Positions 52,594-61,537 of a stretch of 64,000 nt of DNA are shown here, piece after piece. A program made the translations under genes and the position numbers. Below the pieces are notes generated by a model that saw nothing but the letters and a program-made list of their open reading frames with translations, had not been told where the DNA came from and did not search any database. The first letter of the stretch is position 1. Each line of letters starts with the position of its first letter. Where the stretch lies: NCBI GenBank assembly GCA_965200115.1, contig OZ241336.1, positions 1,240,001 through 1,304,000 on the forward strand. Reading direction: 5' to 3'. Source of the DNA: JAPOUP01 sp026708635 (lineage in GTDB: Bacteria > Pseudomonadota > Alphaproteobacteria > Rhodobacterales > Rhodobacteraceae).

Positions 52594-53496
52594 ATGCCAC
52601 GTAAAATCCCTCCTTTCGCATCGATACGCGCCTTCGAGGCTTTGGCGCGACTCGGACGGCAAAGTGATGCGGCACGGGAACTGAACATCACGACCTCGGC
52701 CATTAGCCATCAAATCCGGGCGTTGGAGGCTTATCTGGGAGCGGCGCTCTTTCAGCGCGACGCCGCTCGACATGTACAGCTGACCGAAGAGGGCCGAACG
52801 GTCTTGGTCGGCGTGTCACGCGCACTGGACGGTCTCGATGAGGCCTTTTCCCACTATACCCGCCCAAACCAAGACCAGGTTTTGTCTATACATATGTATC
52901 AATCGCTGGCCAATTTGTGGTTTATTCCCCGATTGGCCAAACTGCGTGCGGCCTTGCCTCACTTCAGGGTCAGGATCATCACCGAGCCGGAAGAGATTTC
53001 CTTGAGCGGCAGCGATGTCGACCTAGCCATTGTCTTTGCGGATACGCCACCGCAAGAAGAGCGCTGTGTAAAATTGTTTGACGAGTTGATTGAGCCGGTT
53101 TGCGCACCTGATTACTACAACGCACAAGAGCGACCTCCAAAAACCGCTGATATGCGCTTTGAGCCTTTGATCCACAGTCGCCATTACTGGGAGGAATGGT
53201 CCCGCTGGTTCGATCATGCAGGTTTAGCCGAGATAGAATGGTGCCCCGTGATAGAAACGGACAACCGCTCCAACGCGCTGCAGGCCGCGTCTAATGGTGT
53301 GGGCTGGGCTATGGACCGTCGCCCCTTCGGCGAAGAGTTGCGACAGAACGGTCATCTCATCGCCCCGTTTGATCTCCCCGTGCATACCGGCAACGCCTAT
53401 TATCTGGTGACATCATATCGCTCGGAAGGTTCTACCAATGTTATCCAGTTCCGTAATTGGATCGTTCGGTTATGCCAAAAGGAATTCAGCGAATGA
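52594..53496 (+). CDS. LysR-family transcriptional regulator (GcvA-like)
   Basis: 300 residues: IRAFEALARLGRQSDAARELNITTSAISHQIRALEAYLGAALFQR, the winged helix-turn-helix of the GcvA-type LysR branch, followed by an effector domain (VLSIHMYQSLANLWFIPRLAKLRAALPHFRV; DLAIVFADTPP). Divergent from the GlxA gene across 93 bp. GcvA-type regulators often control amino-acid and one-carbon genes, but the targets here cannot be read. Confidence 0.9.
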   Translation: MPRKIPPFASIRAFEALARLGRQSDAARELNITTSAISHQIRALEAYLGAALFQRDAARHVQLTEEGRTVLVGVSRALDGLDEAFSHYTRPNQDQVLSIHMYQSLANLWFIPRLAKLRAALPHFRVRIITEPEEISLSGSDVDLAIVFADTPPQEERCVKLFDELIEPVCAPDYYNAQERPPKTADMRFEPLIHSRHYWEEWSRWFDHAGLAEIEWCPVIETDNRSNALQAASNGVGWAMDRRPFGEELRQNGHLIAPFDLPVHTGNAYYLVTSYRSEGSTNVIQFRNWIVRLCQKEFSE

Positions 53497-53523
53497 TTTT
53501 TCCTTCACACATTCAGTTAGACC

Positions 53524-54426
53524 CTAGTGCCGCTTCTCCGTCCGCAGATGGGTGAGTAGCCATTTGCGTATCCTTTCAATCCGCACAACGCCAACCTTGG
53601 CCTCGGGTGTCAGCAGAAAATAAGCGCTATTGGTTATCGCCTCATATGGATGTACCTTGACCAAACTGCCCTGACGCAATTCGGAGCGCACCAGAATTTC
53701 GGGAATGATCGCGATGCCATGACCGTTTCGGGTGGCGTCGATCAGCATGTCAAACTGACTAAACATCGGGCCGATGATCCTGCGCGACAGTCGTAGGCCT
53801 TGCTCATTGAACCAGATCTGCCAGGACTGCGGACGGGTGGAGTGTTGCAGAATGCGATGTTCCAGCAGACTGTCCTGGTCTCGCAAGGGCTCGGGAAACT
53901 GATTGGGTGATCCTACCACGACGAGTGTTTCCGACATCAGGTGATCGGCGCGATAGCCGGACCAACGACCGTCGCCCTGGGCGATGGCTAGATCCACCAA
54001 GCTCGGATCAATTTCGGAGTTTTGCAAATAGGTGACAAGATTCAGCAGATGCCTGATCCTGTCTGCCTCGGGACCCATGATCAGCGGCATTAACCAACGA
54101 CTGCCCAGCGTAGGGTAAACCCCGATATTCAACGTGCCTTCGGCGCTGTTATGGGATTTAGTTTTGAGAATGGCGAGTTCCAGATTCTCCAGAAGCGGCG
54201 ACAATTCCGCCAACAGGCTTTTGCCCGCGGCAGTCAGTTTGACCCGCTGTTTTGACCGGGTGAACAAGGATTGGCCGACAAAAGCCTCAAGTTGCTGAAT
54301 CTGGCGACTGACCGCGCTTTGTGTGATGTTCATGGTTTCCGCCGCACGCACGAACCCTTCGGCTTTCGCGGCCGCCTCAAAACACAGCAAAGCCGTGATC
54401 GATGGGATACGCCTGCGCATCGGCAC
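53524..54426 (-). CDS. LysR-family transcriptional regulator
   Basis: 300 residues: ALLCFEAAAKAEGFVRAAETMNITQSAVSRQIQQLEAFVGQSLFTR and an effector domain (LNIGVYPTLGSRWLMPLIMG; DLAIAQGDGRWSGYRADHLM; HGIAIIPEILVRSELRQGSL). It is convergent with the other LysR gene (27-bp gap). Targets unknown; its upstream region of 180 bp is AT-rich and shared with the divergent DUF1127 gene. Confidence 0.9.
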   Translation of the reverse strand: MPMRRRIPSITALLCFEAAAKAEGFVRAAETMNITQSAVSRQIQQLEAFVGQSLFTRSKQRVKLTAAGKSLLAELSPLLENLELAILKTKSHNSAEGTLNIGVYPTLGSRWLMPLIMGPEADRIRHLLNLVTYLQNSEIDPSLVDLAIAQGDGRWSGYRADHLMSETLVVVGSPNQFPEPLRDQDSLLEHRILQHSTRPQSWQIWFNEQGLRLSRRIIGPMFSQFDMLIDATRNGHGIAIIPEILVRSELRQGSLVKVHPYEAITNSAYFLLTPEAKVGVVRIERIRKWLLTHLRTEKRH

Positions 54427-54607
54427 CTTGTCTCCTAAAGCTGTGAACGCTGAACATATTGCAAAATGCTCATCATGTTATGCGGTTATTCTACTTTTTT
54501 CCGCAAAAAATCGGCGTAATGGAGCGAAAAGCTGAATAGCGGGCTAAAATCCCCTCGTTCAGACCAGCGCCTAAAATGGACTTCGGATGTCACTCAAGTA
54601 AACAGGA

Positions 54608-54820
54608 ATGATAGCCATGCACGCGAAACAGATCACTTCCGGGCTGTACCTGCCTTTCGTAGACAGCGTCCTCCAGGTCGCGCAACTTGCAAAACGCGCC
54701 GTGGATCCAGTTATCGGCATCATTGCCCACGAATGGACCATGCATATTTTGGATGACCTAAGCGATGAAGAGCTCAAGGACATTGGCTTGAACCGCCGTG
54801 ATCTGCCAGCAAAGTTCTAG
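54608..54820 (+). CDS. DUF1127 (YjiS-like) small protein
   Basis: 70 residues with the C-terminal signature ILDDLSDEELKDIGLNRRDL, typical of DUF1127 proteins. Small alphaproteobacterial members take part in phosphate, carbon and RNA regulation, but many are uncharacterised. Translation could also begin at the second ATG (54617). A stable hairpin follows the stop. Confidence 0.85.
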   Translation: MIAMHAKQITSGLYLPFVDSVLQVAQLAKRAVDPVIGIIAHEWTMHILDDLSDEELKDIGLNRRDLPAKF

Positions 54821-54830
54821 ATGCTTCCGT

Positions 54831-54895
54831 CGTGCCTTCCGCCATGCTCCAGGGCATGGCGGAACGAGCGGCGGGAAGGCACGGGGCCGCGCCCC
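54831..54895 (+). terminator. Nested hairpins after the DUF1127 gene
   Basis: An 11-bp perfect stem, TTCCGCCATGC / GCATGGCGGAA (54837-54864), lies inside arms CGTGCCTTCC / GGAAGGCACG (54831-54840, 54874-54883). GGGGC/GCCCC follows at 54883-54895. The inner and outer stems share bases, so they could be alternatives. It is 10 bp after the stop. In 54896-55253 I see no gene. Confidence 0.6.
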
Positions 54896-55253
54896 TAGGG
54901 CGCTTCAGAGCGGGAACGTTTTTCGGCTGGGTCACGAAGGGGAATTGGGAGGACCCGTTTTGACGGTTTCCGCGGTCATACCAAGCCAAATATGCACTCA
55001 CGGATAGGAACCACGGATTTCAAAGTGCGCCGGGAATCGCCGTCAAGTGCGTGAGATTTACCATAAGGTTTTGCAGGGCATGCCCGCCTGCGGGCGCGGC
55101 GGGAAAACGGCGTCGCCGAGGCGGACCGCGCCGCATACATAGCCCGTATGACAGGAGCCGTCGGATCCACTGGCGGTCGATTTCTTGCCTGCGGCGACGG
55201 CGAGGTTACACGGCCCGGCCGGACGGGAAGCGACCTACCCCAAGCCCGATGGG

Positions 55254-56387
55254 CTATCGGAACATCGGCGGCCGAGCGTCCATCCAGGTACCATGCATCT
55301 TCGCGGAGGCGACCGTCGCATGCACCGCGGCCATGGACCTGAGGCCGTCGACCGCGGTTGGCAAAGCTTCGCGAGTGTCGCCACGGATCGTGGCCGCCAG
55401 ATCCATGTAGATGTTGGCGACAGCCAACGGAAATCCCTCGGGATGCGCGATGGCGACACGGCTCAGACCCACCACCTCACCGGACAGTCCCGCCTCGCCC
55501 TTCTCCATGATCTGCGTCCGCCCCCCCAGCGGTGTCCACATCACCTGGTTGGGCTGTTCGGAGGCCCACCTGAAACCGCCTCCCTCGCCAAACACCTGGA
55601 TATCCAGCCCGTGCTGCCGACCGACCGCGACGGACGATGTCCAGAGACGGCCCACGACACCTCCCGCCGTACGGTAACAGACCATTGCCTCGTCCTCGAG
55701 CTCCCTGGACGGGATGCAGGAGGCGAAATCCGCGGACAGCGTTTCCACATCGTCGTCGGTGACGAAATTCGCCAGATGCAACGCATGGATTCCACAGTCA
55801 GCCATCTGTCCGGACGCTCCCGCCAGAGCCGGATCGTAGCGCCAGCGCACCCTGGGATTGCCGACGTCCCCGCCATCCGCGTGATGACCGTGACTGAAGT
55901 TCGCGACAACAAGCCGGATGGCCCCCAGATCCCCGCGGCGCACCATCGCCCTCATCTCCCGCACCATCGGATAGGCGGAATAACAGTAGTTCACGGCACA
56001 GGTTCGGCCACACCGTTCGGCGACCCGGACAACTTCCTCGCCCTCCTCCACGGTCATCGTCATCGGCTTTTCGCACAGAACGTGAAATCCGGCCTCAAGG
56101 AACGCTTTGGTGATCTCGAAATGGGTGGAATTTGGCGTTGCCACGGTAACCAGGTCGACGCGGTCGGCGCGGTTGCGCTCACCCCCAAGCATTTCCTGCC
56201 AGGTTCCGTAAGCCCGCTCCTCATCCACGCCAAGTTCGATAGCGTATGAGCGGCCCTCATCGGGCCTGTGATCCAGCGCCCCCGCGACCAACGCGAAATT
56301 ACCGTCCGCCTGCGCCCCGATTCGGTGAACGGAACCGATCTGGCTTCCCCTCCCACCACCTATCAAGCCCCAGTTGAGCCTTTTCAT
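55254..56387 (-). CDS. Gfo/Idh/MocA-family dehydrogenase of inositol locus 2
   Basis: 377 residues: LNWGLIGGGRGSQIGSVHRIGA for NAD binding, VATPNSTHFEITKAFLEAG, the catalytic lysine in VLCEKPMTMTV, and ADCGIHALHLANFVT with the conserved aspartate/histidine. It probably oxidises an inositol isomer or inosose derivative. The ATG at 56387 has GAGG five bases upstream and overlaps the end of iolE; the track-like longer frame adds only a few residues. Third gene of a minus-strand trio. Confidence 0.88.
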   Translation of the reverse strand: MKRLNWGLIGGGRGSQIGSVHRIGAQADGNFALVAGALDHRPDEGRSYAIELGVDEERAYGTWQEMLGGERNRADRVDLVTVATPNSTHFEITKAFLEAGFHVLCEKPMTMTVEEGEEVVRVAERCGRTCAVNYCYSAYPMVREMRAMVRRGDLGAIRLVVANFSHGHHADGGDVGNPRVRWRYDPALAGASGQMADCGIHALHLANFVTDDDVETLSADFASCIPSRELEDEAMVCYRTAGGVVGRLWTSSVAVGRQHGLDIQVFGEGGGFRWASEQPNQVMWTPLGGRTQIMEKGEAGLSGEVVGLSRVAIAHPEGFPLAVANIYMDLAATIRGDTREALPTAVDGLRSMAAVHATVASAKMHGTWMDARPPMFR

Positions 56388-56394
56388 GCGGACC

Positions 56395-57285
56395 TCAGAA
56401 TCCAATTGATTTCAGGTAAGAGCCATTATGTGCGCTGTCATCGAGCGGCGAGGTCCCGCCAAGCGGGTCACAGTCCTGCTCGACCGTGCACCACCCATCG
56501 AAACCACTGTCGAGCAGAAGCGCGCGCACTGCCGGAAAATCCACGTATCCCAGTCCAAGTTTGCAGAAAATACCCTGTGCGCAGGCGTCATAGAATCCGG
56601 TGCGCCGGGCAATGACGTCCGCCTTCACCGCTGGATCGATATCCTTGAAGTGCACGTAGCTGATACGTCCGATATGCCGGCGCATGAAGGCAAGCGGATC
56701 GTAGCCCGCATAGCTGTGATGGCCGGTGTCCAGGCATATCTTGAGAATGGAATCGTCGACCTGGTCAAGAAGCCGCTCAAGTTCGGGCTCGAAATCCATA
56801 AATCCCGCCGCGTGGGCATGGACGCCGACGGTCAGCCCGAATTCCTCGCTGCCGATCCGGGCGATCGTCCGGAACCGCTCCACGAAAGCGTTCCATTCCG
56901 CCCGCTCCATCTGTTCGGCTTCGTCAATGCGGCCTGCCGTGTGCGCGCGCCGCGGGGAAATCGCGTCGATCAGGACAAGATGCTCGGCACCATGCGCGGC
57001 GAGTGCCTTACAGGTACGCACCGACCCATCCCGCACATCCTCCCACTTCGCGGGATCATGAAATGCGCGGAAGACAACGCCACCTATCAGTGTCAGCTCA
57101 TGTTCGGCCAATGCGTCTCCCAGCTCGGACGGATCCTCAGGCATGTAGCCGACCGGACCCAATTCCACTCCACTGAAACCCGCCTGCCGGCATTCCCTCA
57201 GAACCTGTTTCCAGGGCGGGTTACGCGGATCGTCCGCGAACTCAACTCCCCAGGAGCAGGGCGCGTTGCCAATCCGGATAGTCAT
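56395..57285 (-). CDS. iolE: Inosose dehydratase (IolE-type TIM barrel)
   Basis: 296 residues: IRIGNAPCSWGVEFADDPRN, AGFSGVELGPVGYMPED, VGVHAHAAGFMDFEPELERLLDQVD, ICLDTGHHSYAGYDPLAF, VHFKDIDP and FCKLGLGYVDFPAVRALL. The GNAPCSWG and FCxLGxGxxDF motifs are those of IolE, which dehydrates 2-keto-myo-inositol to the substrate of IolD. No other iolE is in the window, so the first inositol operon depends on this gene. It is placed between two dehydrogenase genes with 9 bp on one side. Confidence 0.88.
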   Translation of the reverse strand: MTIRIGNAPCSWGVEFADDPRNPPWKQVLRECRQAGFSGVELGPVGYMPEDPSELGDALAEHELTLIGGVVFRAFHDPAKWEDVRDGSVRTCKALAAHGAEHLVLIDAISPRRAHTAGRIDEAEQMERAEWNAFVERFRTIARIGSEEFGLTVGVHAHAAGFMDFEPELERLLDQVDDSILKICLDTGHHSYAGYDPLAFMRRHIGRISYVHFKDIDPAVKADVIARRTGFYDACAQGIFCKLGLGYVDFPAVRALLLDSGFDGWCTVEQDCDPLGGTSPLDDSAHNGSYLKSIGF

Positions 57286-57294
57286 TCGTTCAGC

Positions 57295-58407
57295 CTAAAT
57301 GATGTCATCGAGCGATATCCATGAACCCGACTCGTGCGACGCGAACGCCGCTTCAACTATGCGCCGCACCTCCAGCCCGTCGCGGAAAGTGGGCCAGACC
57401 TGCGTTCCAGTCTCGATCGCCGTCAGGAAATCCTTCGCTTCAATGATGATCTGGTCCTGATATCCCGTTCCATGTCCCGGCCCCCTGCAGAACGGAAGAT
57501 AGTCGGGGTGCGCCGGCCCTGCGAGAATTTTCCGGAATCCCCGTCGCTCGGGCGGATCGGAAGCATCGTAATACCAAAGCGCGTTCTGGTCCTCCTGATC
57601 GAAGCGGATCGAGCCTGCCGTCCCCGCAATCTCGTATGCATAACCCATCTTGCGGCCGGTCGCGACGCGACTTCCGAACAGATGGCCCATCGCGCCGTTC
57701 GCGAACCGCACCATCATCTGCACCTGATCATCGTTCGTGACTTCGCGGCCACCGCGCCGCTCATGTACGGTCTCTATCCGCGCCGACAGCGAGTCGACCG
57801 GTCCCACCAAGGCTAGCGCCGCATTGAAGATGTGGGGGGCAAGGTCGCCGATGCAGCCGTTGGCCCGGCCCGCGTACCGCCACGCGGCGACATCGGTTTC
57901 GTTATGGAAATCTTCGGTGTGCTCGCCCCTGAACCAGGTAATGCGTCCAAGGGCACCTTCATTTACCATGCGGCGCGCGTATTGCGATGCCGGCGTGCGT
58001 ATGTAGTTGTAGGCGACCATATTCGGGCAACCCGACCTCTTCGCCGCGGCCACCATGGCGCGCGCATCCTCCAGCGAGGCACCCATCGGTTTCTCGCACA
58101 TCACCGGAAGGCCCCGATCGAGAGCCGCGACGGCGATCTCGCGGTGAGTGGCCTGAGGCGACGCGATGACGACAGCCTCGATCCCGGGGTCGGAGACAAG
58201 GTCTCGCCAGTTCCCCGTCGCCCGCGCGAATCCATAAGCGACGCGATAGCGCTCGGCGCTCTCCGGTGTGTCCGCGGCGATCATCTCCAGGCGCGGACGA
58301 AGCCCGGTCGCGAAAACCGCGCCCACCGCGGCCATGGCCACCGAATGAGCCTTGCCCATATAGCCTCCGCCGACAATGCCAACCGCTATCTCTTTCATCC
58401 CTGACAT
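57295..58407 (-). CDS. Gfo/Idh/MocA-family dehydrogenase, first gene of the minus trio
   Basis: 370 residues: IAVGIVGGGYMGKAHSVAMAAVG, VVIASPQATHREIAVAALDRG, VMCEKPMGASLEDARAM with the catalytic lysine, NYIRTPASQYARRMV and NGCIGDLAPHIFNAALAL. Similar proteins act as inositol or scyllo-inositol dehydrogenases; the substrate is not decided by sequence. It is divergent from the iolC-like kinase across 121 bp. GCGTCA and TGACG near 58437 and 58452 form a weak inverted repeat in that gap. Confidence 0.88.
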   Translation of the reverse strand: MSGMKEIAVGIVGGGYMGKAHSVAMAAVGAVFATGLRPRLEMIAADTPESAERYRVAYGFARATGNWRDLVSDPGIEAVVIASPQATHREIAVAALDRGLPVMCEKPMGASLEDARAMVAAAKRSGCPNMVAYNYIRTPASQYARRMVNEGALGRITWFRGEHTEDFHNETDVAAWRYAGRANGCIGDLAPHIFNAALALVGPVDSLSARIETVHERRGGREVTNDDQVQMMVRFANGAMGHLFGSRVATGRKMGYAYEIAGTAGSIRFDQEDQNALWYYDASDPPERRGFRKILAGPAHPDYLPFCRGPGHGTGYQDQIIIEAKDFLTAIETGTQVWPTFRDGLEVRRIVEAAFASHESGSWISLDDII

Positions 58408-58528
58408 GATCCGCTTGAGACTCGGTTCCCGTCCCTTGCGTCACTGAATTGGCTGACGTCAAGTTACCGCTGGAGGGCAAACACGCCTCCGAAAGGTTTC
58501 CTTTCATGGCTGATAGGAGTGTGGTGCA

Positions 58529-59533
58529 TTGGACAGCAAAGTGGGGGCGGTTCATCGCGTGCCCGGGTTCGCCTCCGACAGGTTTCTGGTGATCGGTCGC
58601 GCGGGAATGGATTTCTACGCCGATCCGCCGGGAACGCGTCTGGAGATTGGCGACCGGTTCGTAGCCGCGCTGGGCGGTTCCTCGGCCAACATAGCGGCCG
58701 GGCTCTGTCGACAGGGTGGCAGGGCCGCGCTTCTCACATGCGTATCGGACGATCCCGTAGGCGGGTTCTGCCTCGGAAAGCTCGCGGAATTCGGCGTTGA
58801 GACGCAATATGTTAGCAGGACTGGCGGTGAGGCGCGCACGTCCCTTGCGGTGTGTGACACCCGAGGCGACGGGACCCGGGTCGTCATCTACCGGAATGGC
58901 GCCGCCGACCTCCTGATGGCCGTGGAAGACGTAAGGCGCGCCGACATCGCGGGATTCGGCGGATTGGTCACAACCGGCACCGCACTTGCCAGCGAGCCTT
59001 CGCGCTCCGCGACACTCATGGCGATCGAAGCGGCCCGCGCCGCCGGGATCACGACCGTGTTCGACCTCGACTACCGTCCGTACTCATGGCCGGACGCGGA
59101 CACAAGTTCCCGCATCTATACAAAGGTCGCGGAGAAATGTGACATAATTGTCGGAAACGACGATGAATTCGGAGTACTCGCGACGAACTTCCGCGATGGG
59201 CTTGGTGCCGCGCGCGGGTTGGCACGGGGCGGAAGAACGGTAATTTACAAGATGGGCCACCGGGGATCGATTGCCTTGACCCCCGATCGCGAAATCCACA
59301 CCGGCACCTTCAAGGTTGACGCTCTAAAACCCACCGGCGCGGGCGATGCGTTCATGGCCGGCTTCCTGATTGCCATGGCCCGTGGCCGCTCGCTACGCAG
59401 CTCGATCGTCCGGGGATCGGCGGCCGCCGCCATTGTGGTCACACGCGTTGGCTGCGCTCAGGCCCAACCAACGGCTGAGGAACTTGACCGCTTCGTCTCA
59501 ACCCACCAAATCCGGAACCCTTCCGAGGAGTGA
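58529..59533 (+). CDS. PfkB-family kinase, second IolC-like protein
   Basis: 334 residues starting at TTG with AGGAG upstream. It shows FLVIGRAGMDFYADPPG, LGGSSANIAAGLCRQGGRAALLTCVS, VFDLDYRPYSWPD and ALKPTGAGDAFMAGFLIAM, with the catalytic aspartate. It is a stand-alone kinase without DUF2090, and adjoins iolB by 3 bp. The likely reaction is phosphorylation of 5-dehydro-2-deoxygluconate, as for iolC at 14.8 kb; the two may be redundant or use different isomers. Confidence 0.88.
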   Translation: MDSKVGAVHRVPGFASDRFLVIGRAGMDFYADPPGTRLEIGDRFVAALGGSSANIAAGLCRQGGRAALLTCVSDDPVGGFCLGKLAEFGVETQYVSRTGGEARTSLAVCDTRGDGTRVVIYRNGAADLLMAVEDVRRADIAGFGGLVTTGTALASEPSRSATLMAIEAARAAGITTVFDLDYRPYSWPDADTSSRIYTKVAEKCDIIVGNDDEFGVLATNFRDGLGAARGLARGGRTVIYKMGHRGSIALTPDREIHTGTFKVDALKPTGAGDAFMAGFLIAMARGRSLRSSIVRGSAAAAIVVTRVGCAQAQPTAEELDRFVSTHQIRNPSEE

Positions 59534-59536
59534 AAC

Positions 59537-60379
59537 ATGCACATCCCACCATTCGACAACCGTAACCTACCCATTGTTGATGTCGGGAATCCCACGGTTC
59601 CGCTAAATTATTTCAACATCGTCAAACTCGGGAAAGGCGAAACCTTCAGCTACCGCGCACCGGGCATCGAGACCTGCGTGGTTCCGGCGACCGGCACGGT
59701 GAGTCTCGATATCCAGGGCCATAAGGTCGCGGCTCTCGGAAACCGAAACAGGGATGTCTGGGACGGCGAGCCTGAAGGCGCGTACGCGCCAACCGGCGTG
59801 CGGGTCGAAATGGTCTGCGCATCCGACGGATGCGAAGTATTCGTCGCGGGCGCCCCGTTCGAAAACGTGCTTGAGCCGTTCACTGTCCGGTCCCATGAGC
59901 TGGATCTCGTCCAGTATGGATCTGACGCGACCAAGACCCACCGGAAAATAAAACACATACTTGGACAGAAACAGTCGGGAAGGGTCGGACGGCTGTTGGT
60001 AAGCGAACTGTTCACCGTCGGTGCTGGCGGATGGTCGGGCTTTCCAAGCCATAAGCACGATACGGATCGTTTGCCCGATGAGACCCATCACGACGAGACA
60101 TATAACTTCCGCTTCAGACCAAGCCATGGAACCGGCATCCAAATGCTTCAGCGCGAGGACGGATCGTCAGGCGACGCATATCATATCGTTGACGGATCGA
60201 CCGTCTGTATTGACAGAGGCTATCATCCATGCGCCGCGCTGCCGGGCTACGAGATGTACTATTTCACTATCCTTGGCGGCGCGTCGCAGCGGCCGCTGGT
60301 TCAGTATTTCCAGCCAAGCCATGCCTACCAGGTGGAGACGATTCCGGGGATCAAGGACATGATCGCCAAGTTCGGATGA
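59537..60379 (+). CDS. iolB: 5-deoxy-glucuronate isomerase
   Basis: 280 residues, bicupin: FNIVKLGKGETFSYRAPGIETCVVPATG, ELFTVGAGGWSGFPSHKHDTDRLPDETHHDETYNFRF with the metal-binding histidine cluster, and DGSTVCIDRGYHPCAALPGYEMYYFTILGG. This is IolB. It isomerises the IolD product to the IolC substrate, and it is the only iolB in the window. Its stop overlaps the aldolase start (ATGA). Confidence 0.93.
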   Translation: MHIPPFDNRNLPIVDVGNPTVPLNYFNIVKLGKGETFSYRAPGIETCVVPATGTVSLDIQGHKVAALGNRNRDVWDGEPEGAYAPTGVRVEMVCASDGCEVFVAGAPFENVLEPFTVRSHELDLVQYGSDATKTHRKIKHILGQKQSGRVGRLLVSELFTVGAGGWSGFPSHKHDTDRLPDETHHDETYNFRFRPSHGTGIQMLQREDGSSGDAYHIVDGSTVCIDRGYHPCAALPGYEMYYFTILGGASQRPLVQYFQPSHAYQVETIPGIKDMIAKFG

Positions 60380-61203
60380 CACTGGCAACCCTCAAGGACG
60401 TTCTGACGCCAGCCAAGCGGGACGGCTATGCCGTGGCCGGACTGGTGGTGCTCGGCTGGGAGGACGCCCGGGCCTACGTGGCCGCCGCCAACGCGGAGGA
60501 TGTTCCGGTAATCCTGCAGGCGGGGCCAGGCTGTCGGGCGCATACGCCGCTTCCGGTTCTTGCCGCCATGTTCCGTCATCTCGCGGAAACGGCCACCGTG
60601 CCCGTCGTGGCCCACCTTGACCACGCGCGTTCGGTGGAAGAATGCGAGGAGGCCATCCGCTGCGGATTCTCGTCAGTGATGTTCGATGGCTCACAACTCG
60701 CGCTTGACAAAAACATCGAGGAGACCGCGAAAGTCACCCGCCTGGCCCATCGTTCGGGCGTTTCGGTGGAAGGTGAGATTGGATTCGTGGGCTATGATGG
60801 CGGTGCGTCATCCCACGGCACCGACCCCGAGGAAGCGCGTCTGTTCGCGGACGGTACCGGTATCGACGCGATGGCCATTTCCATCGGAAACGTTCACCTG
60901 CGGCGTGCGCGAAGCGCCAAGCTCGATTTCGGGCTTCTTCGCCGCATAGAAAACCTGACGGACGTTCCGCTTGTCCTGCATGGCGGCTCGGGAATACCCC
61001 ATGCCCAGCGTCGGATGCTGGCCCTCGACTCCAAGGTCTGCAAGTTCAATGTCGGCACCGAGCTTCGCCAGGTATTCGGAGCCTCACTCCGGGCCGAACT
61101 CGCGAACAACATCGGTGAGTTCGACCGGATCAGGCTCCTGGCTGCGATCGAGCCCTCATTATGCGAGGCCACGAGGGCCATAATTCGTACGTTTAGCCGA
61201 TGA
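60376..61203 (+). CDS. Class II aldolase, IolJ-type
   Basis: 275 residues: ATLKDVLTPAKRDGYAVAGL, VVAHLDHARSVEECEEAI with the zinc histidine and catalytic aspartate, SVMFDGSQLALDKNIEET, VEGEIGFVGYDGG, LVLHGGSGIPHAQRRML and CKFNVGTELR. It is a fructose-bisphosphate aldolase-like protein, and its place after iolC and iolB indicates cleavage of 6-phospho-5-dehydro-2-deoxygluconate to dihydroxyacetone phosphate and malonate semialdehyde. ATG at 60376 overlaps the iolB stop; an upstream frame extension is an artefact. Confidence 0.9.
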   Translation: MTLATLKDVLTPAKRDGYAVAGLVVLGWEDARAYVAAANAEDVPVILQAGPGCRAHTPLPVLAAMFRHLAETATVPVVAHLDHARSVEECEEAIRCGFSSVMFDGSQLALDKNIEETAKVTRLAHRSGVSVEGEIGFVGYDGGASSHGTDPEEARLFADGTGIDAMAISIGNVHLRRARSAKLDFGLLRRIENLTDVPLVLHGGSGIPHAQRRMLALDSKVCKFNVGTELRQVFGASLRAELANNIGEFDRIRLLAAIEPSLCEATRAIIRTFSR

Positions 61204-61390
61204 GGCGGAACTCTGGCTGGAACCTCCCGTTTCCACCGCCAAAGTCGTGAGTTGCCTTATAATGCCACTCTCACACTTCTTGATTAACCCTCGGAGGGCG
61301 TTCAGCCTGAGAACATTGACCACATGGTGTCTTAATTCTTGCGGCGAAATCAAAAGAACGGTCGTTTTGGGTCGTTGAGCAACACTCATA

Positions 61391-61477
61391 AATGGCCGAA
61401 GAGATCGCGGACGCCTATCAGGTGCTGGATAACGGACACATCGTCCTGGAAGGCGCGACGGCAGCGCAGTCTTTTCA
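61391..61477 (+). pseudogene. C-terminal scrap resembling a LivF-type ABC ATPase
   Basis: AEEIADAYQVLDNGHIVLEG follows an ATG; it matches the end of branched-chain amino-acid ABC ATPases (EIADRAYVLENGRIVLEG). Nothing else of the gene is present. The remaining gap 61204-61537 contains the dctP promoter region and no other gene I can support. Confidence 0.5.
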
Positions 61478-61537
61478 CATCGAACGCAAGCAAGTAGGGA
61501 TGAAACTTACCAAGCCACCAAAACGGAGGATACAACC

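Noticed and set aside
61159..61389. 76-residue minus-strand frame after the aldolase gene
   Set aside because: No recognised motif, no clear ribosome binding site, and it overlaps the aldolase end; support is insufficient.
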